Shown piece by piece: positions 59,768 to 64,000 of a stretch of 64,000 nucleotides of DNA. The stretch is from Actinomyces oris. Its GTDB lineage: Bacteria; Actinomycetota; Actinomycetes; Actinomycetales; Actinomycetaceae. Location: contig NZ_CP014232.1 in NCBI RefSeq assembly GCF_001553935.1, positions 1,612,001 to 1,676,000 of the forward strand, given 5' to 3'. Under the pieces are notes generated by a model. That model searched no databases. It saw only the letters and a list, made by a program, of their open reading frames with translations, and was not told the DNA's origin. How positions within the stretch are numbered: the stretch's first letter is position 1; each line of letters starts with the position of its first letter. A program made the position numbers and the translations under genes.

Positions 59768-61947
59768 TTCTGCTCCCCCGTGATTCCGTATATCCGATAT
59801 GTGTGCGGGCATCGTTCGCTCTGGTCGTACTTCCCGCGGGTGTAGTCTCTTTCGGTGTCGCCGGTGGCATTGAAGATGGCGATGACGGCTCCGGGAGTTC
59901 TCATCGCTTGTGCTCGTTCGGCGGTGCCGCCTGGAGTGCTGCTCGCCAGGAGGGTCGGAGGAAGGTCGGTGGAGCCGGGAGTGATGGGGATCGTGGTTCC
60001 GGTGGAGCCGTCTCCGGGACGAACAGTGATGGCGGCCGACAGTGAGCCATCGTCTGCTGGTATGTCGACGAACTCGACCGGCGAGCCGGTGAAGCCCGGG
60101 TACTGGGCGATAGAGGTGACAGTGAGGGTGGATGGATCGAACACCTTCTCCGTACGTGGCTCCGACGGAGAATCTCGCCGACCGTTGTCCAATCTGATGG
60201 GGGAGTAGGTGACGATGCTTCCGGAGCTCAAGGATGCAGTGGTGTTGATCCCTGAGGTGGCCCCCAGGGGGAAAGTCCTCGTGTCGGCGTCGTCGACCTT
60301 GGCCAGCGCGTCCAGGCTGATCGCCTCGGCCACAGGGTTACCCGACGAATCGAACTCGCCGGTGTAGCGTGCAGCCCATCCCTGAATGAAGCAGGTGGGG
60401 TCGGCTGGGTAGTCATAGTAGTCGGGAGGATTGGCAAGCACATCATCGACCTCTACGGCAGCCGAGAGGTCCTGCTGTGGAGTGACGCGGAGAGTGATTG
60501 TTGACTTGTAGGACTGGGGGGAATTTTCATGACGTCGATCATCGCTGTACTGGTCCAGAATGAACGACGAGTGCCCAGCAGTTCCGGAGTAGCTGGTTCT
60601 GTGGTAGCCGGAAAAAGACCAGAGCTTCTTCCCGTCGGTCAGGGAGAAGGCGGTGTCGTTGTCGAGGATCGCGGAGTCGGTCAGCTGAATTGGGCCTTCG
60701 GTGCCTTGACGTTCAAAGACGAGCCTGCCGGTCAGGGCATCGAAGACCAGGGTGGTGGCGGCTTCGCCCTCTTGGGGAGATGCGATGAAGTTGGGGAGCT
60801 GGATTTGGGTGGCCACGTACCTGCCGTCAGGGCTGGTGATGAGTCCAGGGCTGTCGGAGTAGCTGTTGGGGGCGAATGTGGAGTGCTTGCGCTCATAGCT
60901 CCACAGGACGCTGCCGTCCTTGGAGTTCAGTGCCAGGATGCCGTTGTCGGTCAGGAGGATGGGGCCGCCGGCGCCCGCGACGGTGGTCAGCTCGGTGGAG
61001 GAGATCTCTTTGGTCCAGGAGGCCTTCGGCGCCAGCGACGTGGGAGGCGTCAGCGAGGAGTTGGCGGGGGCGGTGGCCGTGACGTGGTGGACCGGGTTGA
61101 TGAGTGCCCATGTTCCAGCAACGGCGGAACCGAGCGTCAGCGCAGGGGCAATGACCAGGGCCGCGAGATAGGCGCGGGTACGGCGGGTCACCCGAATGCG
61201 CTCGTAGCGGGGGTGACCCCGGTCGGTCTTCTCTCCGGTCTTGCGCCGGAGGCGGCCCCAGCGGCTCGGATCCTCGTCATCGCCGAGACCTACCGCGGTA
61301 CTGCGCAGGTAGTGCAGCAGTGGGCCGATGCTCAGGAAGAGCGCGGCTGAGAGCGCTACTCCAGCCAGGGCCAAGAGGAACAGGACGGAGAACCCGGTCT
61401 CCTGGTAGGTGTTCCACCACGCCAGAACCAGGTGTGCTGACGTTGCCATCCCAAGGGCCGCCATGACCGTGGTCATGATCGTCGCCAGGACGGGGCGTTT
61501 CTTGTCCCTTAAGTTGAGGAACGGCCAGGCCAGTAACCCTGCGACGATCATGCAAGTCGTCAGTGCTGAGACCTTGTCCGGGATGAGGTTGCGGGCGTCC
61601 ACCAAGCCCCGGAGCAGTGCCAGCGTGGTCACTGCGAACACGACGGCGCCGAGGAGTCCGCCCCAGCGCAGGGCGCGCAGGGTGAGGGCACCGCGCGGTG
61701 GGAAGGACTCGCCCTCGTTCTTGCCTTCGGCCCCGCCGTTGCTTTCATCGGCGTCGGTTGCGGCCTGGTCGGCCTCAACGGCATCACAGTTGGCGCTGCC
61801 TTCGGCCTCACCCGTGCCCTGGTCCGTTGAGGGTTCGTCGCCGGAGGCAGCAGCGCCTGTCTGGGTGCCGACCCCTTGGCTGCTGGGATCGGTGTCGGGC
61901 TGATCGGTGCCGTTGTCGTCAGTGTCGGCGTCGGGCGTAGGAGGCAT
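59764..61947 (-). CDS. Array protein M2: five-helix propeller protein
   Basis: 727 aa from ATG 61947. FPPRGALTLRALRWGGLLGAVVFA, five helices, then TWALINPVHHV, VAGAGGPILLTDNGILALNS, FDALTGRLVFERQGTEG, LTDSAILDNDTAFSLTDGKKLW, YSGTAGHSSFIL, end YRIYGITGEQK. The closest relative in the window is M3 along its whole length. Preceded by the conserved block. Confidence 0.78.
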   Translation of the reverse strand: MPPTPDADTDDNGTDQPDTDPSSQGVGTQTGAAASGDEPSTDQGTGEAEGSANCDAVEADQAATDADESNGGAEGKNEGESFPPRGALTLRALRWGGLLGAVVFAVTTLALLRGLVDARNLIPDKVSALTTCMIVAGLLAWPFLNLRDKKRPVLATIMTTVMAALGMATSAHLVLAWWNTYQETGFSVLFLLALAGVALSAALFLSIGPLLHYLRSTAVGLGDDEDPSRWGRLRRKTGEKTDRGHPRYERIRVTRRTRAYLAALVIAPALTLGSAVAGTWALINPVHHVTATAPANSSLTPPTSLAPKASWTKEISSTELTTVAGAGGPILLTDNGILALNSKDGSVLWSYERKHSTFAPNSYSDSPGLITSPDGRYVATQIQLPNFIASPQEGEAATTLVFDALTGRLVFERQGTEGPIQLTDSAILDNDTAFSLTDGKKLWSFSGYHRTSYSGTAGHSSFILDQYSDDRRHENSPQSYKSTITLRVTPQQDLSAAVEVDDVLANPPDYYDYPADPTCFIQGWAARYTGEFDSSGNPVAEAISLDALAKVDDADTRTFPLGATSGINTTASLSSGSIVTYSPIRLDNGRRDSPSEPRTEKVFDPSTLTVTSIAQYPGFTGSPVEFVDIPADDGSLSAAITVRPGDGSTGTTIPITPGSTDLPPTLLASSTPGGTAERAQAMRTPGAVIAIFNATGDTERDYTRGKYDQSERCPHTYRIYGITGEQK

Positions 61948-62016
61948 GAGCCTATTGTGGTGACCGGATCGTGATGGTGAGGCGGAACGAGGCAGAACAC
62001 GGGGGATAGTTCTCCC
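61948..62016 (-). promoter_or_regulatory. Conserved array promoter block before M2
   Basis: As for M3 and M5. Here the similarity to the M5 region extends past the block into the 3' flank of the preceding L gene (to about 62080). Confidence 0.65.
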
Positions 62017-62055
62017 CTCCGTGGAGATCGGAGCCACCGTGCCCCAGGAGGCGAT

Positions 62056-63006
62056 CTAACGTTGCTTCGGTCGCTCCCAATGCTTCCGGTCGGGTGCGGT
62101 GACGCCTTGAATAGTGCCGAGCTTTCGCCCCCGGGTATCGACGCGGGTGAGCGTCACCGACACGTCGTTGCGCCATCCGGTAGCCAGCGACTGAGGGGAC
62201 AGGAGCAGGGCGCCGTCGTCGATCCCGGTGAGCCACTGGTCGGTGGCGAAGGATGCTGGAGCGGCGGACGTGTCGGTCAGGGAGTAGACGGTGACCGTCC
62301 CCTTCCCGTCCCCGGCCGGGTAGTAGGTCCGGGCGGTCTCCACGGCCAGGGCGTCGTTGGTCAGCACCTGTCCCAGGACGAGCCCCGAGACCTCCACGGT
62401 GCGGACCGTCTTCCCGGTGGCGGCGTCGAGGACGAGGACGTGGGTGCGCTGAGCAGCGACGTCGAGCGGGTTGCGGTCCTCATCCGAGTCATGAAGCACG
62501 GGCCTCATCTGCGGTGGACGCAGGACGAGGGAGACATAGCGGCCATCGGGACTGACGACGGCGTAGCCGGCCGGCCGCCAGGCGAGGAGGTCGCGGGCAA
62601 CGTCCTGGGCAGAGCTGCCGTCGTCGTAGAACCAGTTGACGACGGCCGGCGTGATCTCACGCGCCCACAGCACCGAGCCGTCCGAGCCGCGGTACCTGGC
62701 GACGATCGAGCTGTTCGGCCCCGACCGGTCCTGTCTGCCGCGTTGCGCCTTCTCCTTCTCCGTCAGTTCCGGAGCAGAGACGTAGAGGTAGTCCTCGCCG
62801 ACAGGCAAGGCATCGTCATCAGTGCTGGTGGGAGTCTTCGAGATGCGCTCCTTGACCTGCGAGGCGCTCAGGGCGGTGGACTCCACCTGCTGCAGCTGCG
62901 AGGTGTTCGGGCTGCAGGCGCTCATGGCCCCCGCGAACAGGACCGCCGCAGCCAGGGCTGAGCCGACGACTCGCCGGCGACGGAGGTGAGGGCGTGTGCT
63001 GGTCAT
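62056..63006 (-). CDS. Array lipoprotein L1, C-terminally truncated
   Basis: 316 aa against about 400 in its paralogues. ATGA overlap with M1. Lipobox AGAMSAC at about residue 31. The family sequence runs normally (SPDGRYVSLVLRPP, LVLDAATGKTVRTVEVSGLVLGQVLTNDALAVETA) up to GVTA and then switches to PDRKHWERPKQR and stop. It lacks the GGW segment and the ENLEQF tail. HWERPK is encoded by DNA that matches the non-coding 3' flank of L4, so a deletion has joined the gene to flanking DNA. Possibly a non-functional remnant. Confidence 0.75.
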   Translation of the reverse strand: MTSTRPHLRRRRVVGSALAAAVLFAGAMSACSPNTSQLQQVESTALSASQVKERISKTPTSTDDDALPVGEDYLYVSAPELTEKEKAQRGRQDRSGPNSSIVARYRGSDGSVLWAREITPAVVNWFYDDGSSAQDVARDLLAWRPAGYAVVSPDGRYVSLVLRPPQMRPVLHDSDEDRNPLDVAAQRTHVLVLDAATGKTVRTVEVSGLVLGQVLTNDALAVETARTYYPAGDGKGTVTVYSLTDTSAAPASFATDQWLTGIDDGALLLSPQSLATGWRNDVSVTLTRVDTRGRKLGTIQGVTAPDRKHWERPKQR

Positions 63007-64000
63007 GACGATGCTCCTGAGATGCCGAAGATGCGGAAGGAGTGGGAGCCCTTGTCCGGGCCGGTGGCCATGATGACGAGGGTCGTTCCCGGCGTGCTCA
63101 GGGTGGTGAGCAGTGGATCCGACGACGGCGACGGATTATCGATGGTCCAGAAGTGCCGAATCCCGGGCGGGTAGTAGGTGGAGCCTGCGGGCACGTCCAC
63201 CGTCGTCGGGGTGCGCTCCCCACTGCTGACGCTCAGGACGCCGCCACCGCCGGACTCGGCGCGGGCGAGACTGGCGTAGGACAGGAGTCCGGCCTCCTGC
63301 GCCGAGTGGGAGACGGTCCGGGTCTGGGGGTCGAAGATCGCGGCGGTCGTAGTACCGCCCTCGAGTTCCTGGGGAGATGACGGCATGTAGCCGGCTCCGT
63401 GACCTACCGTCCGTGGAGGCAGAGTCGTCAGCGTGCTCGTGGCGCGGGAGGCAGTGATGTTGGCTCCCGACGTCAGGCCCAGGTCATAGGTGGTGGTGTC
63501 GGCACCGGCGACGCCCGCCATGGCGTCCAGGTTGACGGCCTGCGCCGCCCAGCCTGTGGGGGAGGTCTGGAAGTCGATCGGTGTGGGTGTCTGTGTGAAG
63601 GCGGCCACCCAGCCATCGACGACGAGAAGGTCGCCCCGGCCGTCGGTGAGAAGCGGGGCGCTCTCACGGCGTACCGAGGGGGCGGTGTCGGGCATGAGCG
63701 TGTAGATTCCGTACACTCCGTCGCTGGACTCTTCCCCATCGGGGCGTCGTTGCGTGCCCCGCAGGAGGAAGGTGGAATGACCGGCCGTGCCCGAGTAGGG
63801 CCAGGTATCAGGTGAGACGGAGACATCCTCCTTGTCGATGGACCACAGTCGGGAGCCGTCGGCGAGCGAGTAGCCGGTGGCGCCGTTGAGCAGGACGGAG
63901 TCAGTGAGCTGGAGGACGCCTTCCTGCCTGAAGCCCTCGTAGGTGACGCGCCCGGTCACCGTATCGAGAACCACCACCAGGGGGTCGATACTCATTCCCT
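63003..64000 (-). CDS. Array protein M1, C-terminal part (runs off the window)
   Basis: The last 332 residues of a fifth M protein, open at the right edge. LVVVLDTVTGRVTYEG, LQLTDSVLLNGATGYSLADGSRLW, YSGTAGHSTFLL, end HSFRIFGISGASS match the other propellers. The helices and acidic N-terminus must lie beyond 64000. GC-richer than M3-M5. Confidence 0.78.
   Translation of the reverse strand, partial: GMSIDPLVVVLDTVTGRVTYEGFRQEGVLQLTDSVLLNGATGYSLADGSRLWSIDKEDVSVSPDTWPYSGTAGHSTFLLRGTQRRPDGEESSDGVYGIYTLMPDTAPSVRRESAPLLTDGRGDLLVVDGWVAAFTQTPTPIDFQTSPTGWAAQAVNLDAMAGVAGADTTTYDLGLTSGANITASRATSTLTTLPPRTVGHGAGYMPSSPQELEGGTTTAAIFDPQTRTVSHSAQEAGLLSYASLARAESGGGGVLSVSSGERTPTTVDVPAGSTYYPPGIRHFWTIDNPSPSSDPLLTTLSTPGTTLVIMATGPDKGSHSFRIFGISGASS

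Noticed and set aside
62056..63006. L1 as a sequencing-error frameshift
   Set aside because: After the break no downstream frame continues the L family; instead the DNA matches another gene's 3' flank, so a deletion explains it better.

Overview
The window is chromosomal DNA from a GC-rich actinobacterium, most likely of the Actinomyces group. This is inferred from codon use, the ppk-nudix/histidine phosphatase-pstSCAB-GlnR-like regulator neighbourhood, an actinobacterial nitrobindin-YgfZ-DUF2516-dtd cluster, and many genes with a TANNNT box 6-7 bases before the start codon and no Shine-Dalgarno (leaderless style). No rRNA, CRISPR array, transposase or prophage was seen. There is one tRNA (Lys, UUU).

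Layout. 1-5.1 kb: end of an ABC exporter ATPase, a Bax-inhibitor/YccA membrane protein, an FKBP isomerase and ilvD. 5.1-11 kb: a peptide/nickel-type ABC importer (two ATPases, a lipoprotein, and one gene that fuses both permeases) behind a pair of Fur/Zur-like boxes, converging on a DUF4242 (SCO4226-type, nickel-binding family) gene. 11-19.2 kb: a HigBA-like toxin-antitoxin pair, threonine dehydratase, an FMN reductase, an RGG-tailed ABC-class ATPase, an AbiEi/DUF559-like gene between two copies of a 64-bp palindrome, and msrA. 19.2-21.1 kb: an AT-rich islet with one foreign-looking gene carrying a PD-(D/E)XK-like motif. 21.2-28.4 kb: greA, hemolysin III, a cis-prenyltransferase, a DEAD-box helicase, a lipoprotein hydrolase, tRNA-Lys. 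28.6-37.1 kb: ppk, a nudix/phosphatase fusion and the pst operon behind a PHO-box-like repeat. 37.5-47.9 kb: GlnR-like regulator, housekeeping genes, a second DUF559-like nuclease gene between inverted 120-bp repeats, and a dehydratase/LysR divergent pair plus a sugar kinase.

48.0-64.0 kb is the most unusual part. Five consecutive gene pairs all lie on the minus strand. Each pair is a five-helix membrane protein with an extracellular PQQ-like beta-propeller (called M here), followed by a secreted propeller-like lipoprotein (called L). M and L overlap or are spaced by a few bases. Three M genes share a nearly identical upstream block, L proteins share a strictly kept C-terminal tail, one L gene is truncated by a recombination-like junction, and one has lost its lipobox cysteine. 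This looks like a locally amplified, recombining cell-surface system of unknown function.

A second theme is short palindromic repeats. Eight copies in four families (64 bp, 120 bp twice, about 132 bp) lie between genes, and both DUF559-like genes sit between two copies of one family.
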